Assembly: GCA_920105625.2 (NCBI GenBank)
Contig: CAKKTE020000559.1
Location: forward strand, 62,001-126,000
Source: Clusia tigrina
Taxonomy: Eukaryota; Arthropoda; Insecta; Diptera; Clusiidae
Direction: 5' to 3'
Length of the DNA stretch: 64,000 nt
Positions 49,681 through 60,959 of the stretch are shown piece by piece. The notes below the pieces were generated by a model. The model was given only the letters and a program-made list of their open reading frames with translations. It did no database searches and was not told the DNA's origin. A program made the translations under genes and the position numbers. The stretch's first letter is position 1, and the number at the start of each line of letters is the position of its first letter.

Positions 49681-52078
49681 AGTAAGGGCCATTTGAAGTT
49701 TTATCAGTGTTTGATTTTGGACTCAAGGGTAGCATAGCTTTGAACGATAGCTTAAATTGACAAGAGGCTCGAGTACTTTATTGTTACAAAATTTCAAGGT
49801 TTTCTGACGCTTCAGTAAAAAGTTACAAGCATTTGTATGTTGCAAACTTTGATAGGTGTAGGACTTACCGTATAGAAGTTAGGGCCATTTGAAGTTTTGT
49901 CAATGTTTGATTTGGGTCTCAAGGGTAGCATAGCTTTGAGCGAAAGCTTAAATTGACAAGAGGCTCGAGTATTTTATTGTTACAAAATTTCAAGGTTTTA
50001 TGACGCTCCAGTAAAAAGTTACAAGCATTTCTATGTTGCAAACTCCGATAGGTGTAGGACGTACCGTATAGAAGTTAGGGCCATTTCAAGTTTTATCAGT
50101 GATTGATTTGGGAATCAAGGGTAGCATAGCTTTGAGCGATAGCTTAAATTGACAAGAGGCTCGAGTACTTTATTGTTACAAAATTTCATAGTTTTATGAC
50201 GCTCCAGTAAAAAGTTACAAGCATTTGTATGTTTGTATTATGACGCTCCAGTAAAAAGTTACAAGCATTTGTATGTTGCAAACTTTGATAGGTGTAGGAC
50301 GTACCGTATAGAAGTTAGGGCCATTTGAAGTTTTATCAGTGTTTGATTTGGGACTCAAGGGTAGCATAGCTTTGAGCGATAGCTTAAATTGTCAAGAAGC
50401 TCGAGTACTTTATTGTTACAACATTTCAAGGTTTTTTGACGCTCCAGTAAAAAGTTACAAGCATTTGTATGTTGCAAACATTGATAGGTGTAGGACGTAC
50501 CGTATAGAAGTTAGGTCCATTTGAAGTTTTATCAGAGTTTGATTTGGGACTCAATGGTAGCATAGCTTTGAGCGATAGCTTAAATTGACAAGAGGCTCGA
50601 GTACTTTATTGTTAAAAAATTTCAAGGTTTTATGACGCTCCAGTAAAAAGTTACAAGCATTTGTATGTTGCAAACATTGATAGGTGTAGGACGTACCGTA
50701 TAGAAGTTAGGGCCATTTGAAGTTTTATCAGTGTTTGGTTTGGGACTCAAGGGTAGCATAGCTTTGAGCGAAAGCTTAAATTGACAAGAGGCTCGAGTAT
50801 TTTATTGTTACAAAATTTCAAAATTTTATGGCGCTCCAGTAAAAAGTTACAAGCATTTGTATGTCGCAAACTCTGATAGGTGTAGGACGTACCGTATAGA
50901 AGTTAGGGCCATTTGAAGTTTTATCAGTCTTTGATTTGGGACTCAAGGGTAGCACAGCTGTGAGCGAAAGCTTAAATTGACAAGAGGCTCGAGTATTTTA
51001 TTGTTACAAAATTTCAAGGTTTTATGACGCTCCAGTAAAAAGTTACAAGCATTTGTATGTCGCGAACTCTGAATGGTGTAAGACGTACCGTATAGAAGTT
51101 AGGGCCATTTGAAGTTTTATAAGTGTTTGATTTGGGACTCAAGGGTAGCACAGCTTTGAGCGATAGCTTAAATTGACAAGAGGCTCGAGTACTTTATTGT
51201 TACAAAATTTCAAGGTTTTATGACATTCCAGTAAAAAGTTACAAGCATTTGTATGTTGTAAACTTTGATACGTGTAGGACGTACCGTATAGAAGTTAGGG
51301 CCATTTGAAGTTTTATCAGTGTTTGATTTGGGACTCAAGGGTAGCATAGCTTTGAGCCAAGGCTTAAATTGAAAAGAGGCTCGAGTACTTTATTGTTACA
51401 AAATTTCAAGGTTTTATGACGCTCCAGTAAAAAGTTACAAGCATTTGTATGTTGCAAACTTTGATAAGTGTAGGACGTACCGTATAGAAGTTAGGTCCAT
51501 TTGAAGTTTTATCAGTGTTTGATTTGGGACTCAAGGGTAGCATAACTTTTTAAGCGATAGCTTAAATTGACAAGAGGCTCGAGTACTTTATTGTTACAAA
51601 ATTTCAAGGTTTTATGACGCGCCAGTAAAAAGTTACAATCATTTCTATGTTGCAAACATTGATAGGTGTAGGACGTATCGTATAGCAGTTAAGGCCATTT
51701 GAAGTTTTATCAGTGTTTAGTTTGGGACTCAAGAGTAGCATAGCTTTGAGCGAAAACTTAAATTGACAAGAGGCTCGAGTATTTTATTGTTACAAAATTT
51801 CAAGGTTTTATGACGCTCCAGTAAAAAGTTACAAGCATTTGTATGTCGCAAACTCTGATAGGTGTAGGACGTACCGTATAGAAGTTAGGGCCATTTGAAG
51901 TTTTATCAGTGTTTGATTTGGGACTCAAGGGTAGCACAGCTTTGAGCCATAGCTTAAATTGACAAGAGGCTCGAGTACTTTATTGTTACAAAATTTCAAG
52001 GTTTTATGACGCTCCAGTAAAAAGTTACAAGCATTTGTATGTCGCGAACTCTGATAGGTGTAGGGCGTACCGCATAGA
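49681..52078 (+). repeat. Higher-order unit F with stub, copy 1 (2,398 bp)
   Basis: The unit is twelve monomers plus a 44 bp stub and two inserted bases in GCATAACTTTTTAAGCG (about 51540). Marks at exact 2,398 bp offset are GAAGTAAGGG (49679, 52077), the stub (50198, 52596), GATACGTGTAGG (51268, 53666) and ATAACTTTTTAAG (51541, 53939). The array boundary on the left coincides with the GAAGTAAGGG monomer. Confidence 0.9.
50198..50241 (+). repeat. 44 bp stub 8
   Basis: Same join, in unit F copy 1. Confidence 0.93.
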
Positions 52079-54476
52079 AGTAAGGGCCATTTGAAGTTTT
52101 ATCAGTGTTTGATTTTGGACTCAAGGGTAGCATAGCTTTGAAAGATAGCTTAAATTGACAAGAGGCTCGAGTACTTTATTGTTACAAAATTTCAAGGTTT
52201 TATGACGCTTCAGTAAAAAGTTACAAGCATTTGTATGTTGCAAACTTTGATAGGTGTAGGACTTACCGTATAGAAGTTAGGGCCATTTGAAGTTTTGTCA
52301 GTGTTTGATTTGGGACTCAAGGGTAGCATAGCTTTGAGCGAAAGCTTAAATTGACAAGAGGCTCGAGTATTTTATTGTTACAAAATTTCAAGGTTTTATG
52401 ACGCTCCAGTAAAAAGTTACAAGCATTTCTATGTTGCAAACTCCGATAGGTGTAGGACGTACCGTATAGAAGTTAGGGCCATTTCAAGTTTTATCAGTGA
52501 TTGATTTGGGAATCAAGGGTAGCATAGCTTTGAGCGATAGCTTAAATTGACAAGAGGCTCGAGTACTTTATTGTTACAAAATTTCATAGTTTTATGACGC
52601 TCCAGTAAAAAGTTACAAGCATTTGTATGTTTGTATTATGACGCTCCAGTAAAAAGTTACAAGCATTTGTATGTTGCAAACTTTGATAGGTGTAGGACGT
52701 ACCGTATAGAAGTTAGGGCCATTTGAAGTTTTATCAGTGTTTGATTTGGGACTCAAGGGTAGCATAGCTTTGAGCGATAGCTTAAATTGTCAAGAAGCTC
52801 GAGTACTTTATTGTTACAACATTTCAAGGTTTTTTGACGCTCCAGTAAAAAGTTACAAGCATTTGTATGTTGCAAACATTGATAGGTGTAGGACGTACCG
52901 TATAGAAGTTAGGTCCATTTGAAGTTTTATCAGAGTTTGATTTGGGACTCAAGGGTAGCATAGCTTTGAGCGATAGCTTAAATTGACAAGAGGCTCGAGT
53001 ACTTTATTGTTAAAAAATTTCAAGGTTTTATGACGCTCCAGTAAAAAGTTACAAGCATTTGTATGTTGCAAACATTGATAGGTGTAGGACGTACCGTATA
53101 GAAGTTTGGGCCATTTGAAGTTTTATCAGTGTTTGGTTTGGGACTCAAGGGTAGCATAGCTTTGAGCGAAAGCTTAAATTGACAAGAGGCTCGAGTATTT
53201 TATTGTTACAAAATTTCAAAATTTTATGACGCTCCAGTAAAAAGTTACAAGCATTTGTATGTCGCAAACTCTGATAGGTGTAGGACGTACCGTATAGAAG
53301 TTAGGGCCATTTGAAGTTTTATCAGTCTTTGATTTGGGACTCAAGGGTAGCACAGCTGTGAGCGAAAGCTTAAATTGACAAGAGGCTCGAGTATTTTATT
53401 GTTACAAAATTTCAAGGTTTTATGACGCTCCAGTAAAAAGTTACAAGCATTTGTATGTCGCAAACTCTGAATGGTGTAAGACGTACCATATAGAAGTTAG
53501 GGCCATTTGAAGTTTTATAAGTGTTTGATTTGGGACTCAAGGGTAGCACAGCTTTGAGCGATAGCTTAAATTGACAAGAGGCTCGAGTACTTTATTGTTA
53601 CAAAATTTCAAGGTTTTATGACGTTCCAGTAAAAAGTTACAAGCATTTGTATGTTGCAAACTTTGATACGTGTAGGACGTACCGTATAGAAGTTAGGGCC
53701 ATTTGAAGTTTTATCAGTGTTTGATTTGGGACTCAAGGGTAGCATAGCTTTGAGCGAAGGCTTAAATTGAAAAGAGGCTCGAGTACTTTATTGTTACAAA
53801 ATTTCAAGGTTTTATGACGCTCCAGTAAAAAGTTACAAGCATTTGTATGTTGCAAACTTTGATAAGTGTAGGACGTACCATATAGAAGTTAGGTCCATTT
53901 GAAGTTTTATCAGTGTTTGATTTGGGACTCAAGGGTAGCATAACTTTTTAAGCGATAGCTTAAATTGACAAGAGGCTCGAGTACTTTATTGTTACAAAAT
54001 TTCAAGGTTTTATGACGCGCCAGTAAAAAGTTACAAGCATTTCTATGTTGCAAACATTAAAAGGTGTAGGACGTATCGTATAGCAGTTAAGGCCATTTGA
54101 AGTTTTATCAGTGTTTAGTTTGGGACTCAAGAGTAGCATAGCCTTGAGCGAAAATTTAAATTGACAAGAGGCTCGAGTATTTTATTGTTACAAAATTTCA
54201 AGGTTTTATGACGCTCCAGTAAAAAGTTACAAGCATTTGTATGTCGCAAACTCTGATAGGTGTAGGACGTACCGTATAGAAGTTAGGGCCATTTGAAGTT
54301 TTATCAGTGTTTGATTTGGGACTCAAGGGTAGCACAGCTTTGAGCCATAGCTTAAATTGACAAGAGGCTCGAGTACTTTATTGTTACAAAATTTCAAGGT
54401 TTTATGACGCTCCAGTAAAAAGTTACAAGCATTTGTATGTCGCGAACTCTGATAGGTGTAGGGCGTACCGCATAGA
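52079..54476 (+). repeat. Higher-order unit F with stub, copy 2 (2,398 bp)
   Basis: This is a full tandem copy of unit F. Small differences include GTACCATATAG (53484 and about 53876), AACATTAAAAGG near 54055, GAAGTTTGGGCC at 53100 and TAGCCTTGAGCG near 54138. It ends where GAAGTAAGGG recurs at 54475. Confidence 0.9.
52596..52639 (+). repeat. 44 bp stub 9
   Basis: Same join, in unit F copy 2, 2,398 bp after stub 8. Confidence 0.93.
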
Positions 54477-56130
54477 AGTAAGGGCCATTTGAAGTTTTAT
54501 CAGTGTTTGATTTTGGACTCAAGGGTAGCATAGCTTTGAACGATAGCTTAAATTGACAAGGGGCTCGAGTATTTTATTGTTGAAAAATTTCAAGGTTTTA
54601 TGACGCTCCAGTAAAAAGTTACAAGCATTTCTATGTTGCAAACTCCGATAGGTGTAGGACGTACCGTATAGAAGTTAGGGCCATTTCAAGTTTTATCAGT
54701 GATTGATTTGGGAATCAAGGGTAGCATAGCTTTGAGCGATAGCTTAAATTGACAAGAGGCTCGAGTACTTTATTGTTACAAAATTTCATAGTTTTATGAC
54801 GCTCCAGTAAAAAGTTACAAGCATTTGTATGTTTGTATTATGACGCTCCAGTAAAAAGTTACAAGCATTTGTATGTTGCAAACTTTGATAGGTGTAGGAC
54901 GTACCGTATAAAAGTTAGGGCCATTTGAAGTTTTATCAGTGTTTGATTTGGGACTCAAGGGTAGCATAGCTTTGAGCGATAGCTTAAATTGTCAAGAAGC
55001 TCGAGTACTTTATTGTTACAACATTTCAAGGTTTTTTGACGCTCCAGTAAAAAGTTACAAGCATTTGTATGTTGCAAACATTGATAGGTGTAGGACGTAC
55101 CGTATAGAAGTTAGGTCCATTTGAAGTTTTATCAGAGTTTGATTTGGGACTCAAGGGTAGCACAGCTGTGAGCGAAAGCTTAAATTGACAAGAGGCTCGA
55201 GTATTTTATTGTTACAAAATTTCAAGGTTTTATGACGCTCCAGTAAAAAGTTACAAGCATTTGTATGTCGCAAACTCTGAATGGTGTAAGACGTACCGTA
55301 TAGAAGTAAGGGCCATTTGAAGTTTTATAAGTGTTTGATTTGGGACTCAAGGGTAGCACAGCTTTGAGCGATAGCTTAAATTGACAAGAGGCTCGAGTAC
55401 TTTATTGTTACAAAATTTCAAGGTTTTATGACGTTCCAGTAAAAAGTTACAAGCATTTGTATGTTGCAAACTTTGATACGTGTAGGACGTACCGTATAGA
55501 AGTTAGGGCCATTTGAAGTTTTATCAGTGTTTGATTTGGGACTCAAGGGTAGCATAGCTTTGAGCGAAGGCTTAAATTGAAAAGAGGCTCGAGTACTTTA
55601 TTGTTACAAAATTTCAAGGTTTTATGACGCTCCAGTAAAAAGTTACAAGCATTTGTATGTTGCAAACTTTGATAAGTGTAGGACGTACCGTATAGAAGTT
55701 AGGTCCATTTGAAGTTTTATCAGTGTTTGATTTGGGACTCAAGGGTAGCATAACTTTTTAAGCGATAGCTTAAATTGACAAGAGGCTCGAGTACTTTATT
55801 GTTACAAAATTTCAAGGTTTTATGACGCGCCAGTAAAAAGTTACAAGCATTTCTATGTTGCAAACATTGATAGGTGTAGGACGTATCGTATAGCAGTTAA
55901 GGCCATTTGAAGTTTTATCAGTGTTTAGTTTGGGACTCAAGAGTAGCATAGCTTTGAGCGAAAACTTAAATTGACAAGAGGCTCGAGTATTTTATTGTTA
56001 CAAAATTTCAAGGTTTTATGACGCTCCAGTAAAAAGTTACAAGCATTTGTATGTCGCAAACTCTGATAGGTGTAGGACGTACCGTATAGAAGTTAGGGCC
56101 ATTTGAAGTTTTATCAGTGTTTGATTTGGG
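54477..56130 (+). repeat. Unit F, shortened copy 3 (three monomers lost)
   Basis: The order follows copy 2, but the offset falls from 2,398 to 2,202 at about 54.55 kb (one monomer lost) and from 2,202 to 1,810 at about 55.14 kb (two more lost). The second join is inside a hybrid monomer: CAGAGTTTGATTTGGG on the left meets ACAGCTGTGAGCG on the right. GTATTTTATTGTTGAAAA marks the first join. The match ends near 56130. Confidence 0.88.
54798..54841 (+). repeat. 44 bp stub 10
   Basis: Same join, in the shortened unit F copy 3, 2,202 bp after stub 9. It is the last stub in the window. Confidence 0.93.
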
Positions 56131-56829
56131 AATCAAGGGTAGCATAGCTTTGAGTGATAGCTTAAATTGACAAAAGGCTCGAGTACTTTATTGTTACAAA
56201 ATTTCAAGGTTTTATGACGCTCTAGTAAAAAGTTACAAGCATTTGTATGTTGCAAACTTTGATAGGTGTAGGACGTACCGTATAGAAGTTAGGGCCATTT
56301 GAAGTTTTATCAGTGTTTGATTTGGGACTCAAGGGTAGCATAGCTTTGAGCGAAAGCTTAAATTGACAAGAGGCTCGAGCATTTTATTGTTACAAAATTT
56401 CAAGGTTTTATGACGCTCCAGTAAAAAGTTACAAGCATTTCTATGCATTGCAAACTCTGATAGGTGTAGGACGTACCGTATAGAAGTTAGGGCCATTTGA
56501 AGTTTTATTAGTGTTTGATTTAGGAATCAAGGGTAGCACAGCTTTGAGCGATAGCTTAAATTGACAAGAGGCTCGAGTACCTTATTGTTACAAAATTTCA
56601 AGGTTTTATGACGCTCCAGTAAAAAGTTACAAGCATTTGTATGTCGCAAACTCTGATAGGTGTAGGAAGTACCGTATAGAAGTTAGCGCCATTTGAAGTT
56701 TTATCAGTGTTTGATTTGGGACTCAAGGGTAGCACAGCTTTGAGCCATAGCTTCAATTGACAAGAGGCTCGAGTACTTTATTGTTACAAAATTTCAAGGT
56801 TTTATGACGTTCCAGTAAAAAGTTACAAG
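56131..56829 (+). repeat. Unpaired monomers
   Basis: About three and a half monomers have no close partner in the window. Private features include GACGCTCTAGT (56218), CTCGAGCATTTT, a two-base insertion giving CTATGCATTGC near 56441, and GTTAGCGCC. They look like a boundary remnant that has escaped recent amplification. Confidence 0.65.
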
Positions 56830-58591
56830 CATTTGTATGTTGCAAACTTTGATAGGTGTAGGACGTACCGTATAGAAGTTGGGTCCATTTGAAGTTTTAT
56901 CAGTGTTTGATTTGGGACTCAAGGGTAGCATAACTTTGAGCGATAGCTTAAATTGACAAGAGGCTCGAGTACTTTATTGTTACAAAATTTCATAGTTTTA
57001 TGACGCTCCAGTAAAAAGTTACAAGCATTTGTATGTCGCAAACTCTGATAGGTGTAGGACGTGCCGTATAGAAGTTAGGGCCATTTGAAGTTTTATCAAT
57101 GTTTGATTTGGGACTCAAGGGTAGCATAGCTTTGAGCGATAGCTTAAATTGGCAAGGGGCTCGAATACTTTATTGTTACAAAATTCCAAGGCTTTATGAC
57201 GCTCCAGTAAAAAGTTACAAGCATTTGTATGTTGCAAAATTTGATAGGTGTACGACGTACTGTATAGAAGCTAGGGCCATTTGAAGTTTTATCAGTGTTT
57301 GATTTGGGACTCAAGGCTAGCATAGCTTTGAGCGATATCTTAAATTGACAAGGGGCTCGAATACTTTATTGTTACAAAATTTCAAGGTTTTATGACGCTC
57401 CAGGGAAAAGTTACAAGCATTTGTATGTTGCAAACTTTGATAGGTGTAGAACGTACCGTATAGAAGTTAGGGCCATTTGAAGTTTTATCAGTGTTTGATT
57501 TGGGACTCAAGGGTAGCATAGCTTTGAGCGATAACTTAAATTGAAAAGAGGCTCGAGTACTTTACTGTTAAAAAATTTCAAGGTTTTATGACGCTCCAGT
57601 AAAAAGTTACCAGCATTTGTATGTTGCAAACATTGATAGGTGTAGGACGTACTGTATAGAAGTTAGGGCCATTTTAAGTTTTATCAGTGTTTGGTTTGGG
57701 ACTCTAGAGTAGCATAGCTTTGAGCGAAAGCTTAAATTGACAAGAGGCTCGAGTATTTTATTTTTACAAAATTTCAAGGTTTTATGACGCTCCAGTAAAA
57801 AGTTACACGCATTTGTATGTCGCAAACTCTGATAGGTGTAGGACGTACCGTATAGAAATTAGGGCCATTTGAAGTTTTATCAGTGTGATTTGGGATTCAA
57901 GGGTAGCACAGCTTTGAGCGATAACTTAAATTGACAAGAGGCTCGAGTACTTTATTGTTACAAAATTTCAAGGTTTTATGACGTTCCAGTAGAAAGTTAC
58001 AAGCATTTGTATGTTGCAAACTTTGATAGGTGTAGGACGTACCGTATAGAAGTTAGGGCCATTTGAAGTTTTATCAGTGTTTGATTTGGGACTCAAGGGT
58101 AGCATAGCTTTGAGTGATAACTTAAATTGACAAGAGGCTCGATTACTTTATTGTTACAAAATTTCAAGGTTTTATGACGCTCCAGTAAAAAGTTACAAGC
58201 ATTTGTATGTTGCAAACTTTGATAGGTGTAGGACGTACCGTATAGAAGTTAGGGCCATTTGAAGTTTTATCAGTGATTGATTTGGGACTCAAGGGTAGCA
58301 TAGCTTTGAGCGATAACTTAAATTGAAAAGAGGCTCGAGTACTTTACTGTTAAAAAATTTCAAGGTTTTATGACGCTCCAGTAAAAAGATACAAGCATTT
58401 GTATGTTACAAACTTTGATAGGTGTAGGACGTACCGTATAGAAGTTAGGGCCATTTGAAGTTTTATCAGTGTTTGATTTGGGACTCAAGGGTAGCATAGC
58501 TTTGAGCGATAGCTTAAATTGACAAGAGGCTCGAGTTCTTTATTGTTACAAAAATTCAAGGTTTTATGACGCTCCAGTAAAAAGTTACAAG
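56830..58591 (+). repeat. 9-mer higher-order unit G, copy 1 (1,762 bp)
   Basis: The offset to copy 2 is 1,762 bp: GTTGGGTCC (56878 and 58640), GTGCCGTATAG with ATCAATGTTTG (57061 and 58823), AAATTCCAAGGC, TGTACGACGTACTG, CCAGGGAAAAG, TTACTGTTAAAAAA, GGACTCTAGAG and TTATTTTTACAAA. A short deletion in ATCAGTGTGATTTGGG near 57880 accounts for the missing two or so bases. It carries CATAGTTTTATG like the stub monomers, but no stub. Confidence 0.88.
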
Positions 58592-60264
58592 CATTTGTAT
58601 GTTGCAAACTTTGATTAGTGTAGGACGTACCGTATAGAAGTTGGGTCCATTTGAAGTTTTATCAGTGTTTGATTTGGGACTCAAGGGTAGCATAGCTTTG
58701 AGCGATAGCTTAAATTGACAAGAGGCTCGAGTACTTTATTGTTACAAAATTTCATAGTTTTATGACGCTCCAGTAAAAAGTTACAAGCATTTGTATGTCG
58801 CAAACTCTGATAGGTGTAGGACGTGCCGTATAGAAGTTAGGGCCATTTGAAGTTTTATCAATGTTTGATTTGGGAGTCAAGGGTAGCATAGCTTTGAGCG
58901 ATAGCTTAAATTGGCACGGGGCTCGAATACTTTTTTGTTACAAAATTCCAAGGCTTTATGACGCTCCAGTAAAAAGTTACAAGCATTTGTATGTTGCAAA
59001 ATTTGATAGGTGTACGACGTACTGTATAGAAGCTAGGGCCATTTGAAGTTTTATCAGTGTTTGATTTGGGACTCAAGGCTAGCATAGCTTTGAGCGATAT
59101 CTTAAATTGACAAGGGGCTCGAATACTTTATTGTTACAAAATTTCAAGGTTTTATGACGCTCCAGGGAAAAGTTACAAGCATTTGTATGTTGCAAACTTT
59201 GATAGGTGTAGGACGTACCGTATAGAAGTTAGGGCCATTTGAAGTTTTATCAGTGTTTGACTTGGGACTCAAGGGTAGCATAGCTTTGAGCGATAACTTA
59301 AATTGAAAAGAGGCTCGAGTACTTTACTGTTAAAAAATTTCAAGGTTTTATGACGCTCCAGTAAAAAGTTACCAGCATTTGTATGTTGCAAACATTGATA
59401 GGTGTAGGACGTACCGTATAGAAGTTAGGGCCATTTTAAGTTTTATCAGTGTTTGGTTTGGGACTCTAGAGTAGCATAGCTTTGAGCGAAAGCTTAAATT
59501 GACAAGAGGCTCGAGTATTTTATTTTTACAAAATTTCAAGGTTTTATGACGCTCCAGTAAAAAGTTACACGCATTTGTATGTCGCAAACTCTGATAGGTG
59601 TAGGACGTACCGTATAGAAGTTAGGGCCATTTGAAGTTTTATCAGTGTTTAATTTGGGATTCAAGGGTAGCACAGCTTTGAGCGATAACTTAAATTGACA
59701 AGAGGCTCGAGTACTTTATTGTTACAAAATTTCAAGGTTTTATGACGTTCCAGTAAAAAGTTACAAGCATTTGTATGTTGCAAACTTTGATAGGTGTAGG
59801 ACGTACCGTATAGAAGTTAGGGCCATTTGAAGTTTTATCAGTGTTTGATTTGGGACTCAAGGGTAGCATAGCTTTGAGTGATAACTTAAATTGACAAGAG
59901 GCTCGATTACTTTATTGTTACAAAATTTCAAGGTTTTATGACGCTCCAGTAAAAAGTTACAAGCATTTGTATGTTGCAAACTTTGATAGGTGTAGGACGT
60001 ACCGTATAGAAGTTAGGGCCATTTGAAGATTTTTCAGTGTTTGATTTGGGACTCAAGGGTAGCATAGCTTTGAGCGATAACTTAAATTGAAAAGAGGCTC
60101 GAGTACTTTACTGTTAAAAAATTTAAAGGTTTTATGACGCTCCAGTAAAAAGATACAAGCATTTGTATGTTGCAAACTTTGATAGGTGTAGGACGTACCG
60201 TATAGAAGTTAGGGTCATTTGAAGTTTTATCAGTGTTTGATTTGGGACTCAAGGGTAGCATAGC

Positions 60265-60282
60265 TTTGAGCGATAGCTTAAA
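60265..60282. other. Imperfect inverted repeat in every monomer (example)
   Basis: Monomer positions 42-59 read TTTGAGC, GATA, GCTTAAA. The arms pair over 7 bp with one G-T wobble and leave a four-base loop. Many monomers carry GAAA in place of GATA, which turns the loop into a GNRA-type tetraloop and also creates a HindIII site (AAGCTT); an example is 24801-24818. A DNA cruciform or RNA hairpin is possible. No function is shown. Confidence 0.6.
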
Positions 60283-60293
60283 TTGACAAGAGG

Positions 60294-60299
60294 CTCGAG
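60294..60299. other. Conserved XhoI palindrome in the monomer (example)
   Basis: CTCGAG occupies monomer positions 71-76 and is retained in most copies, so XhoI should give a ~196 bp ladder where it is not blocked by CpG methylation. Loss variants include CTTGAG (4450), CTCGAA (57161) and ATCGAA in the GGGGATCGAATAC subfamily. Their positions could mark subfamilies on a Southern blot. Confidence 0.85.
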
Positions 60300-60302
60300 T
60301 TC

Positions 60303-60308
60303 TTTATT
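60303..60308 (-). other. AATAAA hexamer on the minus strand of each monomer (example)
   Basis: The + strand TTTATT right after the XhoI site gives AATAAA on the minus strand in nearly every monomer. It matches the canonical eukaryotic polyadenylation hexamer. In AT-rich DNA the match can arise by chance, so a role in ending minus-strand satellite transcripts is only a possibility. Confidence 0.3.
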
Positions 60309-60552
60309 GTTACAAAAATTCAAGGTTTTATGACGCTCCAGTAAAAAGTTACAAGCATTTGTATGTTGCAAACTTTGATAGGTGTAGGACGTACCGTATA
60401 GAAGTTAGGGCCATTTGAAGTTTTATCAGTGTTTGATTTGGGACTCAAGGGTAGCATAGCTTTGAGCGATAGCTTAAATTGACAAGAGGCTCGAGTACTT
60501 TATTGTTACAAAATTTCAAGGTTTTATGACGCTCCAGTAAAAAGTTACAAGC

Positions 60553-60959
60553 ATTTGTATGTTGCAAACTTTGATAAGTGTAGGACGTACCGTATAGAAA
60601 TTGGGTCCATTTGAAGTTTTATCAGTGTTTGATTTGGGACTCAAGGGAAGCATAGCTTTGAGCGATAGCTTAAATTGACAAGAGGCTCGAGTACTTTATT
60701 GTTACAAAATTTCATAGTTTTATGACGCTCCAGTAAAAAGTTACAAGCATTTGTATGTCGCAAACTTTGATAGGTGTAGGACGTGCTGTATAGAAGTTAG
60801 GGCCATTTGAAGTTTTATCAGAGTTTGATTTGGGACTCAAGGGTAGCACAGCTTTGAGCGATAGCTTAAATTGACAAGAGGCTCCAGTACTTTATTGTTA
60901 CAAAATTTCAAGGTTTTATGACGCTCCAGTAAAAAGTTACAAGCATTTGTATGTTGCAA
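60553..60959 (+). repeat. Two monomers bridging units G and H
   Basis: The first carries ATTGGGTCC and CATAGTTTTATG as in unit G, then GTGCTGTATAG, a CpG-to-TpG change relative to GTGCCG. The second has CAGAGTTTGATTTGG and GGCTCCAGTAC, an XhoI site lost by a C for G change. Confidence 0.65.

Larger units (their letters stand above)
60224..60419 (+). repeat. Representative near-consensus 196 bp monomer
   Basis: This copy is exactly 196 bp and differs from the by-eye consensus at about two sites: GAGTTC for GAGTAC after the XhoI site, and an extra A in the A-tract before TTCAAGG. It is useful as the reference for monomer coordinates. The monomer has small internal direct repeats: GTTTTAT at positions 1 and 102, GTTACAA at 86 and 125, AGCTT at 40 and 53, and GTAC twice. 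These are possible slippage or microhomology sites but are too weak to show an ancestral dimer. Confidence 0.9.
58592..60552 (+). repeat. 9-mer unit G, copy 2, with one extra monomer (1,961 bp)
   Basis: This follows copy 1 to GTTCTTTATTG with AAAAATTCAAGG (58533 and 60299), then has one additional near-consensus monomer before ATTGGGTCC at 60600. The spacing between GGGTCC marks is therefore 1,961 bp, not 1,762. Confidence 0.85.

Noticed and set aside
60294..60299. CTCGAG or the CATTTG words as transcription factor sites
   Set aside because: Matches of six bases are uninformative in a repeated consensus, and nothing nearby is a gene to regulate.
60303..60308. AATAAA as a functional polyadenylation signal
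   Set aside because: One hexamer per monomer in AT-rich DNA is expected by chance. There is no transcript evidence and no downstream element that I can define.
60224..60419. Monomer as an ancient dimer of ~98 bp
   Set aside because: Halves share only GTTTTAT and a few short words; GTTACAA repeats at a different spacing (39 bp). This is not enough to support a dimer origin.
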